64,000 nt of DNA from Leclercia adecarboxylata (GTDB taxonomy: Bacteria; Pseudomonadota; Gammaproteobacteria; Enterobacterales; Enterobacteriaceae). Position numbers and translations under genes: made by a program. The notes under the pieces are model-generated. The model did no database searches. It was not told where the DNA came from and saw nothing but the letters and a program-made list of their open reading frames with translations. This document shows, piece after piece, positions 1 to 8,888 of this stretch (within the stretch, counting starts at the first letter, position 1; the number at the start of each line of letters is the position of its first letter). The stretch lies in the NCBI RefSeq assembly GCF_023639785.1, contig NZ_CP098325.1:496001-560000 (forward strand). The letters are read 5' to 3'.

Positions 1-1
1 A

Positions 2-763
2 TATTGCTCCCTGGGGCGTGAGACGGGGATCTCGCGCATCGAATGGCGCGACGGCTGGCCTTACGTTGAAGGGGGCAAACATGCCCAACTGACGGTGCCA
101 GGCCCGCAGATGACCGAGTGCGCAGCCGTGGTGCAGGCCGACTGGCGGGACGACTTCGACGGCGAGCGTCTCGACCCGGAGCTGCAGACGTTGCGTATCC
201 CGTTCGACGATTCCCTCGGCTCTCTGCGGGCGCGTAAAGGCTTTTTGCGCCTGTACGGCAACGACTCCCTTAACTCGACTTTTACCCAGTCCACCGTGGC
301 GCGCCGCTGGCAGCACGTCGCGTTTCGCGCCGAGACGCGCATGGAATTTTCACCGCGTCACTTCCAGCAGAGCGCGGGCTTAACCTGCTACTACAACAGC
401 AAAAACTGGAGCTACTGCTTTGTTGATTATGAGGAGGGGCAGGGCAGAACCCTGAAGGTGATCCAGCTTGACCACAACGTGCCGTCATGGCCGCTGCACG
501 AGCAGCCCATCCCGGTACCGGATGAGGCGCAGAGCGTCTGGCTGCGGGTGGATGTCGATCGTCTGGTCTACCGCTACAGCTACTCCTTTGACGGCGAGAC
601 GTGGCACAGCGTGCCCGTGACGTACGAGGCGTGGAAGCTGTCCGATGACTATATCGGCGGGAGAGGGTTCTTCACCGGGGCCTTTGTCGGGCTGCACTGC
701 GAAGACATCAGCGGCGACGGCTGCCACGCTGACTTCGACTACTTCACTTACGCGCCGGTATAA
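2..763 (+). CDS. GH43 beta-xylosidase, C-terminal part (5' end outside window)
   Basis: The frame is open from the first bases and ends at 763, so the N-terminal catalytic propeller lies outside the window. The visible 253 residues start with YCSLGRETGI and EWRDGWPYVEGG, the segment that closes the propeller in family 43 beta-xylosidases. The rest is the C-terminal concanavalin-like beta-sandwich (about residues 35-253, with SAGLTCYYNSKNW and GAFVGLHCEDISG). Family members cleave xylo-oligosaccharides to xylose in the cytoplasm. The next gene on the opposite strand is the IclR regulator XynR, as in the E. coli yagH-yagI pair, which supports a yagH (xynB) orthologue. The GTG at 95 is internal and not the start. 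Confidence 0.88.
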   Translation, partial: YCSLGRETGISRIEWRDGWPYVEGGKHAQLTVPGPQMTECAAVVQADWRDDFDGERLDPELQTLRIPFDDSLGSLRARKGFLRLYGNDSLNSTFTQSTVARRWQHVAFRAETRMEFSPRHFQQSAGLTCYYNSKNWSYCFVDYEEGQGRTLKVIQLDHNVPSWPLHEQPIPVPDEAQSVWLRVDVDRLVYRYSYSFDGETWHSVPVTYEAWKLSDDYIGGRGFFTGAFVGLHCEDISGDGCHADFDYFTYAPV

Positions 764-767
764 GGGT

Positions 768-1526
768 TCAGGCCGGGTAGCCCAGCGCGCGTGAGAGCTG
801 GCGCCCGGCCTCCTGCAACTGCTCGCGAAAGCGGGCCAGCTCGTCGTCGTTCACGCGGGAGGTTAAGGTGGAGAGGCTCAGGGCGGCAATGACCCGGGAC
901 TCATGGTTACGCACCGGGACCGACACGCAACGCACCCCCTGTTCGTTCTCTTCGCTGTCCAGGGCATAGCCCTGCTCGCGGGTTTGCGCCAGCGCGGCCA
1001 GCAGCGCCTCGCGGGAGGCCAGCGTCGCCGGGGTAAAAGTGGTGTACTGATAGCCCTCAAGGAGGGTGTCCAGCTCGGCGTCGCTCAGCCAGGCGATCAG
1101 CACTTTGCCGATGGCGGTGGCATGCACCGGCAGGCGGCGGCCAATGCGCGAGTAGGCGATGGCCGCCAGCTTGCCTTCAATCTTCTCGATATAGACCCCT
1201 TCGCGCCCGTCCAGAATGCCCAGATGGGTGGTCTGCCCGGTGCGCTCTGACAATTCCGTCAGAAAATGCTTCGCTTTCTGGCGGATATCCATGGTGCTCA
1301 CCACAAAGTGACCGCGTTCAACCAGCTTCATGCCGGGGCGATATTTGCCGTTCTCCGGGTTCTGATCGATATAGCCGTGCAGCTGTAGGGTTTTGAGAAG
1401 CGAGTGAAGGGTGCTTTTACTCAGGCCCATCTGTTTACTGATGTCGGTGATTTTAAGTTCCGTCGCCTGTTCGTTAAACAGATCGAGGATCTGCAGGGCA
1501 CGTTCAACAGATTGAATAATAGGCAT
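768..1526 (-). CDS. xynR: IclR-family regulator XynR (YagI)
   Basis: This 252-residue protein has an N-terminal winged helix-turn-helix (about residues 5-65, including ITDISKQMGLSKSTLHSLL) and an IclR effector domain (about 80-250, with LGILDGREGVYIEKIEG and PVHATAIGKVL). From memory it is nearly identical to E. coli YagI/XynR, which is the same length and regulates xylonate and xyloside catabolism genes. It converges with the beta-xylosidase gene, with four bases between the stop codons. The neighbouring argI mirrors the E. coli arrangement in which yagI lies beside argF. The ATG at 1526 matches the family start MPIIQSVERAL. Confidence 0.93.
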   Translation of the reverse strand: MPIIQSVERALQILDLFNEQATELKITDISKQMGLSKSTLHSLLKTLQLHGYIDQNPENGKYRPGMKLVERGHFVVSTMDIRQKAKHFLTELSERTGQTTHLGILDGREGVYIEKIEGKLAAIAYSRIGRRLPVHATAIGKVLIAWLSDAELDTLLEGYQYTTFTPATLASREALLAALAQTREQGYALDSEENEQGVRCVSVPVRNHESRVIAALSLSTLTSRVNDDELARFREQLQEAGRQLSRALGYPA

Positions 1527-1768
1527 AAGATCGGCATATCCGCGCTGAAATCAGGGCAAAAAAGTACCCTTTTTACGCTGAAAAATCAATCGACACGGGA
1601 AGCGGTCAAACTATTCCTGACGGAGGAATTTGACTTAAGTAAAAGTTTAGACTTATTGACCTTAATAAAAAGGATAGGCTGTGCCTATTACCACATTTTC
1701 ATTGTTCTTTTACACTTATTTACCGTATGGCTTTCCGCTCTTTGCACCGTTTGTTTAAAGGTATTTTG

Positions 1769-2128
1769 ATGACCGCTTCTAAGACATGGATTACTTTAGG
1801 CACTATTGCCAGCCCGGCCACCGGAACCTTATTTTCGAAAATTCTGACTCAGCATAATCATACTTATATTCTCTGGTATAACGGCGACCAGCTCTTTAAA
1901 CCCGGAGATCAGATAAAAGTTTGTCATAACCGTTTACGGGTGAATGACACGCTATGCGATATACATATTATACAGATCGATAAATACAGCCACACCCTGT
2001 GGCGCGTGATGCACAATATGTCCAGCTGCCCCGGCCATCGTGACCCTGAGAGCAAGAGGTGTGAGGTACCGGTAAAATGTATCTTTAAAAAATGCCCTTA
2101 CGGCAAGGAACGGGTAACGACAAAGTAA
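1769..2128 (+). CDS. Small Cys-rich protein of unknown function
   Basis: A 119-residue frame beginning MTASKTWITLGTIASP. An upstream in-frame extension to 1727 looks like leader sequence. It has no membrane segment and no clear signal peptide. The C-terminal third holds a Cys cluster (SSCPGH, KRCEVP, VKCIFKKCP) that could bind metal or form disulphides. Base composition is AT-richer than the flanking xynR and argI genes, which suggests acquisition or weak expression. I do not recognise the family. It stands alone between two oppositely transcribed core genes, so context gives no role. Confidence 0.55.
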   Translation: MTASKTWITLGTIASPATGTLFSKILTQHNHTYILWYNGDQLFKPGDQIKVCHNRLRVNDTLCDIHIIQIDKYSHTLWRVMHNMSSCPGHRDPESKRCEVPVKCIFKKCPYGKERVTTK

Positions 2129-2199
2129 TCATCCGCTGAACTATTTAGTCGGCAAGCAGATAATAAGAGCATTACTCCGAACGGATAATATAAATATCA

Positions 2200-2216
2200 G
2201 GAGGGTCGACCCCTCC
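2200..2216 (-). terminator. Terminator hairpin downstream of argI
   Basis: GGAGGG at 2200-2205 pairs with CCCTCC at 2211-2216 around a TCGAC loop. Read on the minus strand it follows the argI stop by about 30 bases and is trailed by the T-rich stretch TGATATTTATATT. The tail is imperfect, so strength is uncertain. Confidence 0.5.
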
Positions 2217-2244
2217 CGCTATTTAATCTGTTTACTACCAGAGG

Positions 2245-3249
<1,005 letters not shown>

Positions 3250-3277
3250 TTTATCCTCACATGGCAAAGGCCACTTA

Positions 3278-3316
3278 TTGAATTAAAATTCACTTTATAA
3301 GTATTAATATTCACTT
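3278..3316 (-). promoter_or_regulatory. Tandem ARG boxes and promoter of argI
   Basis: Two 18-base ARG boxes lie three bases apart, the normal ArgR hexamer arrangement: TTGAATTAAAATTCACTT at 3278-3295 and AAGTATTAATATTCACTT at 3299-3316. On the minus strand a possible -10 (TATAAA, 3299-3294) lies between them, with a possible -35 (TTGCAA, 3320-3315), though the 15-base spacing is short. The overlap with the promoter implies direct repression by arginine-bound ArgR. Confidence 0.88.
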
Positions 3317-3413
3317 GCAACCCCGTTTCACAAATCTTTCTTACAAAGGTGGAGGCAAACACATCCGTGTGTGAAAATAGAAGTATCTGCCGCACTTTAA
3401 AGAGGAATGAGCC

Positions 3414-3836
3414 ATGGCAAACCCAGAACTGCTGGAAGAACAGCGCGAAGAGACGCGACTGATTATTGAAGAACTGCTGGAAGACGGCAGCGATCCGGAT
3501 GCGCTGTACACCATCGAGCATCATTTCTCTGCGGATGATTTCGAAGCGCTGGAAAAGCTGGCGGTTGAAGCGTTCCGCCTGGGTTACGAAGTGACGGAGC
3601 CGGAAGAGCTGGAAGTGGAAGAGGGCGACACCGTCATCTGCTGCGATATCCTGAGTGAAGGCGCGCTGAAGGCAGAGCTGATCGACGCCCAGGTTGAACA
3701 GCTGATGAACCTCGCCGAGAAGTTTGAAGTGGAATACGACGGCTGGGGCACCTACTTCGAAGATCCGAACGGCGAAGAGGGTGACGAAGACGACGAAGAT
3801 TTCATCGACGAAGATGACGACGGCGTGCGTCACTAA
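3414..3836 (+). CDS. rraB: Ribonuclease E inhibitor RraB
   Basis: A 140-residue, very acidic protein (C-terminal run rich in Glu and Asp) beginning [20 protein letters not shown]. It matches RraB (YjgD), which binds RNase E and modulates mRNA decay in the cytoplasm. Length and the divergent position next to argI match E. coli. The start has a strong ribosome binding site (AGAGGAATGAG). miaE follows 42 bases later across a stem-loop. Confidence 0.95.
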   Translation: MANPELLEEQREETRLIIEELLEDGSDPDALYTIEHHFSADDFEALEKLAVEAFRLGYEVTEPEELEVEEGDTVICCDILSEGALKAELIDAQVEQLMNLAEKFEVEYDGWGTYFEDPNGEEGDEDDEDFIDEDDDGVRH

Positions 3837-3845
3837 GTGTTATTT

Positions 3846-3865
3846 GCGGCAGCTTCGGCTGCCGC
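3846..3865 (+). other. UUCG stem-loop between rraB and miaE
   Basis: GCGGCAGC and GCTGCCGC form a perfect 8-bp stem closed by a TTCG tetraloop. No U-tract follows (TTCAGGAAAA), so it is more likely an RNA stability or processing element than an intrinsic terminator. Confidence 0.6.
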
Positions 3866-3878
3866 TTCAGGAAAAATA

Positions 3879-4637
3879 ATGGATTACCCGCAGATACTCG
3901 CCCCTGTTTTAAACTTCCTCCAGTGTCCGACCCCGCAAGCGTGGATTGATAAAGCCCGCGACCCGGCGAACCTGCCGCTGCTGCTCACCGACCATATGGT
4001 GTGCGAGCTCAAAGCCGCCCAGACCGCGCTGTTATTAGTGCGCAAATACGTCGCCGACGAGAGCGGTGCCGACGCGCTCCTCGAGTGGCTCAAACCCTAC
4101 GAAGCCTTTACCTTCCGCGAAGGCCCGGAACCGGACTTTGTCGCCCTGCACAAACAGATTGGCAAAAGCGTGATGCCGAAGACCGACGATCCCTGGGGTC
4201 AGGCGCTCATCGACAGCATGGTGCTGCTGATTAAAGAGGAGCTGCACCATTTCTGGCAGGTGCGGGAGGCGATGCTGATGCGTAACATTCCCTACGTCAA
4301 AATCACCGCCAGCCGCTACGCTAAAGGGATGCTGAAAGCCGTGCGCACCCACGAGCCGCTGACGCTGATCGACAAGCTGATTTGCGGGGCCTATATCGAA
4401 GCGCGCTCCTGCGAACGCTTCGCCGCGCTGGCGCCATTCCTCGATGAGGATTTGCAGAAGTTTTACCTGTCGCTGCTGCGCTCCGAGGCGCGGCACTATC
4501 AGGACTATTTGCGTCTGGCGCAGCAGGTGAGTGATGACGACATCACCCCACGCGTGAAGCTGTTTGGCGAGGTGGAGGCAGAGCTTATCTTATCGCCCGA
4601 CACCGAGTTCCGCTTCCACAGCGGGGTGCCGGTTTAA
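3879..4637 (+). CDS. miaE: tRNA-(ms2io6A)37 hydroxylase MiaE
   Basis: A 252-residue, ferritin-like di-iron monooxygenase that hydroxylates ms2i6A at position 37 of tRNAs reading UNN codons. Iron ligand motifs are visible in EELHHFWQVREAM (about residue 116) and SEARHYQDYL (about residue 205), with EARSCERF between them. The start at 3879 (MDYPQILAPVL) follows the intercistronic hairpin; the longer frame from 3837 runs through that hairpin and is unlikely. E. coli K-12 lacks miaE while Salmonella has it, which helps place the organism. Confidence 0.93.
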   Translation: MDYPQILAPVLNFLQCPTPQAWIDKARDPANLPLLLTDHMVCELKAAQTALLLVRKYVADESGADALLEWLKPYEAFTFREGPEPDFVALHKQIGKSVMPKTDDPWGQALIDSMVLLIKEELHHFWQVREAMLMRNIPYVKITASRYAKGMLKAVRTHEPLTLIDKLICGAYIEARSCERFAALAPFLDEDLQKFYLSLLRSEARHYQDYLRLAQQVSDDDITPRVKLFGEVEAELILSPDTEFRFHSGVPV

Positions 4638-4653
4638 TAACAAAAGGCAGGGA

Positions 4654-5373
4654 ATGATGAAAAAGGGTTTACGTATCGCCATCGCCGTGGTGGTGGGGAT
4701 GGTGGCAGCAGGCTGGTTTTATCGCGACAACGCGCCCAGCACCGAACAGCAGCTGGATACCGCGCTGAGCAGCATGCCGGTGTGGCAGGTTATCAAGGAG
4801 CAGGAGCCGGCGTTCCGCAAGCAGGTGCAGGACGAGATGCTGGCCCTGCAAAAAGCGGGTAAAAACGAACAGCAGATTATCGACACCCTGCAGCCAAAGA
4901 TTCTGAAGCTGCAGATGGCGCGCCTGCAAACCGCCCCGGACGCCAACGTGGTGGCCTATATGAAGCTCAACATGGAGCAGACCGCCGCCATGCAGAAGGT
5001 GAGCGATGACAGCTGCTTCCGCTTCCTGTACCCGGATGTGAAGGGGGGCGTTAACCCGATGCGTCTGCTGGATAAAGAGCTGATGCAGCGCCGCATGCAG
5101 GCCGACGTCGACATGATGCGTGCCGCCGTCGGGCCGGATAAACACACCGTGACGCCGCAGGAGATCAAGCAGGCCGAAACCGATGTGGTGCCGATTGTCC
5201 AGAAGCTGACGACGAAGTACGGGGACGATATCGAGCTACTGCAGGCCCCGCAAAAAGGGAAGGGCAAAGAGAAGCAGAGCTGCGACCTGGTGCAGGATCT
5301 GTGGAACAACGTGCTGGCCCTGCCGGAACCGAACGCCGCCGGGCTGATACGCTATGCGGTGTCGGACCTGTAA
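4654..5373 (+). CDS. Membrane-anchored periplasmic protein of unknown function
   Basis: A 239-residue protein. After MMKKG there is one hydrophobic segment (about residues 5-22, LRIAIAVVVGMVAAGWFY), then a soluble, mostly helical domain rich in Gln, Lys and Met. Two cysteines (in SDDSCFRF and QSCDLVQDL) could form a disulphide. This suggests a signal anchor with a periplasmic domain. It follows miaE by 16 bases and may be co-transcribed. I do not recognise the family. Tandem ATGs at 4654 and 4657 are both possible starts. Confidence 0.85.
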   Translation: MMKKGLRIAIAVVVGMVAAGWFYRDNAPSTEQQLDTALSSMPVWQVIKEQEPAFRKQVQDEMLALQKAGKNEQQIIDTLQPKILKLQMARLQTAPDANVVAYMKLNMEQTAAMQKVSDDSCFRFLYPDVKGGVNPMRLLDKELMQRRMQADVDMMRAAVGPDKHTVTPQEIKQAETDVVPIVQKLTTKYGDDIELLQAPQKGKGKEKQSCDLVQDLWNNVLALPEPNAAGLIRYAVSDL

Positions 5374-5487
5374 GGGCGGAGTGGGTTACGCTGGTTTTTT
5401 GGACACTTAGCGAAACAACCGTACGTCGCCGCTTGCATGGCGGCGTGCGACAGGTATAATCCACAACGTTTCCGCATCCCCTTCAGT

Positions 5488-5572
5488 GCCGAAGTGGCGA
5501 AATCGGTAGACGCAGTTGATTCAAAATCAACCGTAGAAATACGTGCCGGTTCGAGTCCGGCCTTCGGCACCA
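5488..5572 (+). tRNA. leuX: tRNA-Leu (anticodon CAA), leuX
   Basis: This 85-base class II tRNA has acceptor GCCGAAG pairing with CTTCGGC, an encoded CCA end, the T-arm segment GGTTCGAGTCC, and an anticodon loop TTCAAAA in the stem GTTGA/TCAAC, giving anticodon CAA (reads UUG). It is almost identical to E. coli leuX. The 3' half is a classic attachment site for P4-type integrases, and one starts 198 bases downstream. Confidence 0.97.
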
Positions 5573-5585
5573 TCGGAACATCAAT

Positions 5586-5609
5586 AGACGTCAACGGACG
5601 TCTTTTTTT
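5586..5609 (+). terminator. Intrinsic terminator of leuX
   Basis: AGACGT (5586-5591) pairs with ACGTCT (5598-5603) around CAACGG and is followed by seven T residues. This is a well-formed Rho-independent terminator 13 bases after the tRNA. Confidence 0.85.
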
Positions 5610-5696
5610 GTGCCTGAAATCCAGTATCCGCAAGGCTTTCCTCGCTTTTTCACTCAACCTAAGTCAACCCGATTCAATCTATATCAACTTACTGAT

Positions 5697-5752
5697 GCGG
5701 GTACAACTGCGGGTATATCCCGGTTCGATTATGTTTGTACCCACACAGGACC
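5697..5752 (+). other. Probable integrase arm-site region
   Basis: Between leuX and the integrase, short repeats GCGGGTACAA, GCGGGTATA and the inverted TTGTACCCAC lie within 55 bases. Such repeated 8-10-mers next to an att site fit integrase or excisionase arm binding. This is inference from position and repetition only. Confidence 0.4.
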
Positions 5753-5770
5753 CTTGAAAGAATACTTATC

Positions 5771-7018
5771 ATGGCTCTGAGTGATGTGAAGGTTCGTTCG
5801 GCAAAGCCTGAAGCAAAAGCCTACAAACTGACTGACGGCGATGGCATGCTTTTGCTGGTTCACCCCAACGGCTCAAAATACTGGCGGCTTCGTTATCGCT
5901 TTGGTGGTAAAGAGAAGATGCTGGCGCTGGGGAAATACCCCGAAGTCTCACTGGCGGATGCCAGGGCACGCAGGGATGAGGCCCGGAAATTATTAGCTAA
6001 TGGCGTCGATCCCAGTGAGAGCAAGAAAGCCGTTAAGGTAGAGCAGGAGCAAGAGGCGATAACGTTTGAAGTGGTTGCCAGAGACTGGCATGCCAGCAAT
6101 CAGAAATGGTCTGCATCGCATAGTGCTCGTGTATTGAAAAGCCTGGAAGATAATCTCTTTGCTACTATCGGTAAGCGGAATATTGCTGAATTGAAGACGC
6201 GGGATCTGCTTGTCCCTATCAAAGCGGTGGAGTCATCCGGGCGTCTTGAAGTCGCCGCCCGTTTACAGCAGCGCACTACCGCGATTATGCGCTTTGCTGT
6301 GCAGAGCGGATTAATCGACTACAACCCCGCGCAAGAGATTGCCGGTGCGGTTGCTACGGCGAAAAGAAAGCACCGTGCGGCATTAGTACTTAACCGCATT
6401 CCCGCATTACTTCATCGAATTGATCACTACTCCGGTAGGCCGTTAACCCGGTTAGCTGTTGAACTCATCTTGTTGGTTTTCATCCGTTCAAGCGAGCTAC
6501 GCTTTGCTCGCTGGTCAGAAGTGGATTTCCAAACTGCTATGTGGACGATTCCGGGCGAGCGTGAGCCACTGGAAGGAGTCAAGCATTCTCAGCGTGGTTC
6601 AAAGATGCGGACACCTCATCTTGTTCCCTTATCGCGTCAGGCCTTAGCTATTCTGGAAAAGATCAAATGCATGAACGGGAATCGAGAGCTGATTTTCGTA
6701 GGCGATCACGATCCCCGTAAGCCGATGAGTGAGAATACGGTGAACAAGGCTCTTCGAGTGATGGGCTATGACACAAAAACGGAAGTTTGTGGGCATGGTT
6801 TCAGGACCATGGCTTGTAGTTCACTGATAGAATCGGGGTTGTGGTCGAGGGATGCAGTAGAACGGCAGATGAGCCATCAGGAACGTAACTCGGTGCGTGC
6901 GGCTTACATCCATAAGGCGGAACATCTTGGGGAGCGTAGGTTGATGTTACAGTGGTGGGCGGATTATCTGGATGCTAATCGGGAGAAGATTGTAAGTCCG
7001 TTTGAATTTGGAAAGTAG
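5771..7018 (+). CDS. P4-type tyrosine integrase
   Basis: A 415-residue site-specific recombinase that would catalyse insertion and excision at leuX. The N-terminal DUF4102-like arm-binding domain (about 1-90) starts MALSDVKVRSAKP and includes TDGDGMLLLVHPNGSKYW. The core-binding domain covers about 95-195 and the catalytic domain about 205-395, with RSSELRFARW (first Arg), HGFR (His-x-x-Arg) and the MSHQERNSVRAAYIH region carrying the nucleophile Tyr. The start at 5771 matches family members. All catalytic motifs look intact. It faces away from the tRNA into the restriction cluster, the usual layout of a leuX island. Confidence 0.94.
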   Translation: MALSDVKVRSAKPEAKAYKLTDGDGMLLLVHPNGSKYWRLRYRFGGKEKMLALGKYPEVSLADARARRDEARKLLANGVDPSESKKAVKVEQEQEAITFEVVARDWHASNQKWSASHSARVLKSLEDNLFATIGKRNIAELKTRDLLVPIKAVESSGRLEVAARLQQRTTAIMRFAVQSGLIDYNPAQEIAGAVATAKRKHRAALVLNRIPALLHRIDHYSGRPLTRLAVELILLVFIRSSELRFARWSEVDFQTAMWTIPGEREPLEGVKHSQRGSKMRTPHLVPLSRQALAILEKIKCMNGNRELIFVGDHDPRKPMSENTVNKALRVMGYDTKTEVCGHGFRTMACSSLIESGLWSRDAVERQMSHQERNSVRAAYIHKAEHLGERRLMLQWWADYLDANREKIVSPFEFGK

Positions 7019-7108
7019 CAACAATATTAAGACATATATTATTAGTATCTAGGGTATATGCTTTTTTAGTTCTTAACTAAATGAAAGTTAAACCCTTTCA
7101 AAACTAAA

Positions 7109-7142
7109 TAAAAGTCAAGGGAAGTTATTTCCGTGACTTTTA
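7109..7142 (+). terminator. Hairpin downstream of the integrase
   Basis: TAAAAGTCA (7109-7117) pairs with TGACTTTTA (7134-7142), with inner GGAA/TTCC pairing, about 90 bases after the integrase stop. The T-rich arm followed by TTTTATC fits a terminator that separates the integrase from the restriction-modification operon. Confidence 0.5.
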
Positions 7143-7206
7143 TTTTATCTATGTGTGTCCAACCTAGGTTTGCTCAAAAAAAAGCTGTATTTATGTACAG
7201 TAGTTG

Positions 7207-7235
7207 TTGAGTATTCACACTCAAAATGATACAAT
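7207..7235 (+). promoter_or_regulatory. Promoter of the methyltransferase operon with overlapping palindrome
   Basis: TTGAGT (7207-7212) and TACAAT (7230-7235) are separated by exactly 17 bases, a good sigma-70 promoter about 30 bases before the first methyltransferase start. The -35 hexamer is also the left half of an inverted repeat, TTGAGT-N6-ACTCAA (7207-7224), which could be an operator that controls early methylase expression. Confidence 0.6.
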
Positions 7236-7265
7236 CTTATCCTGATGATGGAAGAGATATATAAC

Positions 7266-8888
7266 ATGAAACATATCCATTTAATTAATTCACTGTCTTT
7301 AAATAATGCGGAAAAGTTCACTGAGAAAGCGACAGGCAAGTACTATACTGATGAAAAAATTGCATTTTTGATGATAGAGAAATTATTACCATTAATAAAT
7401 GCAACTGGTAAAAAAAATTATAATATTGCGGATCCATTTTCAGGAGACGGGCGACTTATCACATTGCTTATTAAACAATGGATATTAAATGGCTTTCCTG
7501 ATGTGGAATGGAATGTTTATCTATTTGATATAGAACATGCTGGCCTTGTTCATGCTCAAAGTGAGTTAGCTGAACTTAAATTAGCTGGTGCAAATATTAA
7601 AGTTACTGTAAAAAATATTGATGTTTTTTATGAGTTTGAAAACTATATCGATTACTTTGATTGTGTTATTACTAACCCACCTTGGGAGAATATAAAACCA
7701 GATTCCAGGGAACTCAATCTATTTGAGCCATCTATTAAATCGAAATATATCGAGTCGCTTCGAGAGTTTGATGATTATTTGTCAAAAGTTTTACCATATT
7801 CACAACCGAAGCGCAAATTTGCTGGTTGGGGGACTAATCTTTCACGTGTTGGTGCAGAGCTTAGCTTAGAAATATGTAACAAAAATGGTATATTAGCTAT
7901 TGTTATGCCTGCATCTTTTTTCGCTGATGAACAGTCTTTTACTTTGCGTCAAAAGTTCTTTAACACTGGAAGGCTTGATTTCATAAACTATTATCCAGCG
8001 GAAGCAAAGTTATTCAATGGTGCTGATGTGTCTTCATGTTCTTTTATTTTAATTAAAGGCGACTCTTTTAATAAGGACATGCAGCTTAGTGTATATGATA
8101 AAAAATTAAATATTAATTCATTCGGGTGTTTTGATTTATCTAGTATAGATACTCAACATCTTAGTATTCCAATATCTCAAGGTGTTCATGCAATCCATTT
8201 ATTAAAGAAGCTGCAAGAGGAATACTCAACTTGGAATAGCTTAGAAAAAAATGGAGAAATATGGGCGGGAAGAGAAATCGATGAGACAGGGAGTAGCAAT
8301 TGGACAAAAAAAAATGGGGATGGATACCTATTTGTTAAAGGGAAAATGATCGGAAGATACAACTTTGACATTAGTTATAATTTAAAGATAACTAAAAGAA
8401 TTGATAAGGTTCCATCCAGTTCTAATTTTAAAAGAATTGCATGGCGTGATATTTCTCGTCCAAGTCAAAAGAGAAGAGTAATCGCAACAGTAATTCCTCC
8501 TGATTCATTAGCAGGGAATTCACTGGGGGTGGTCTATTATCAAAATGGATCACAGGATTCACTTTTTAGTTTATTGGGAATAATAAACTCCCTTTGTTTT
8601 GAATTTCAATTAAGAAGCTTTTTAGCCACTGGCCATGTTTCATTGTCAGCTTTAAGAAAGACTGCGATACCGTCTGAAAAAATATTATCGCAACATACTG
8701 AGTTAAAACAGCTGGTAATCTCTTGCATGAATGGGTGCTGTGATGCTGAACTGAAAATTGAGGCTTATATAGCCAAAAAAATTTACAAATTGAATTTGAA
8801 TGAATTTGATAAACTTTTGTCTTCATTTGATAAGATTGAGTTAGCAGAAAAAGAAAATTTACTGAGGATGTTTCAACATTATGGCTAA
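7266..8888 (+). CDS. Type II N6-adenine DNA methyltransferase (Eco31I-type M1)
   Basis: A 540-residue m6A methyltransferase of the gamma order. Motif X is near residues 25-38 (KYYTDEKIAFLMIE), the SAM-binding motif I is DPFSGDGRL (56-64), and the catalytic motif IV is NPPW (137-140). A C-terminal target-recognition region covers roughly 300-540. The start at 7266 has GGAAGAG nine bases upstream. It overlaps the m5C methyltransferase gene by eight bases. In the Alw26I/Eco31I/Esp3I group the two strands of an asymmetric site are methylated by one m6A and one m5C activity; separate genes, as here, match the Eco31I layout. The AT-rich composition contrasts with the host and indicates transfer. 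Confidence 0.92.
   Translation: MKHIHLINSLSLNNAEKFTEKATGKYYTDEKIAFLMIEKLLPLINATGKKNYNIADPFSGDGRLITLLIKQWILNGFPDVEWNVYLFDIEHAGLVHAQSELAELKLAGANIKVTVKNIDVFYEFENYIDYFDCVITNPPWENIKPDSRELNLFEPSIKSKYIESLREFDDYLSKVLPYSQPKRKFAGWGTNLSRVGAELSLEICNKNGILAIVMPASFFADEQSFTLRQKFFNTGRLDFINYYPAEAKLFNGADVSSCSFILIKGDSFNKDMQLSVYDKKLNINSFGCFDLSSIDTQHLSIPISQGVHAIHLLKKLQEEYSTWNSLEKNGEIWAGREIDETGSSNWTKKNGDGYLFVKGKMIGRYNFDISYNLKITKRIDKVPSSSNFKRIAWRDISRPSQKRRVIATVIPPDSLAGNSLGVVYYQNGSQDSLFSLLGIINSLCFEFQLRSFLATGHVSLSALRKTAIPSEKILSQHTELKQLVISCMNGCCDAELKIEAYIAKKIYKLNLNEFDKLLSSFDKIELAEKENLLRMFQHYG

Noticed and set aside
7245..7265. Earlier start of the m6A methyltransferase at 7245
   Set aside because: The 7245 ATG lacks a ribosome binding site, whereas GGAAGAG is correctly spaced for 7266.
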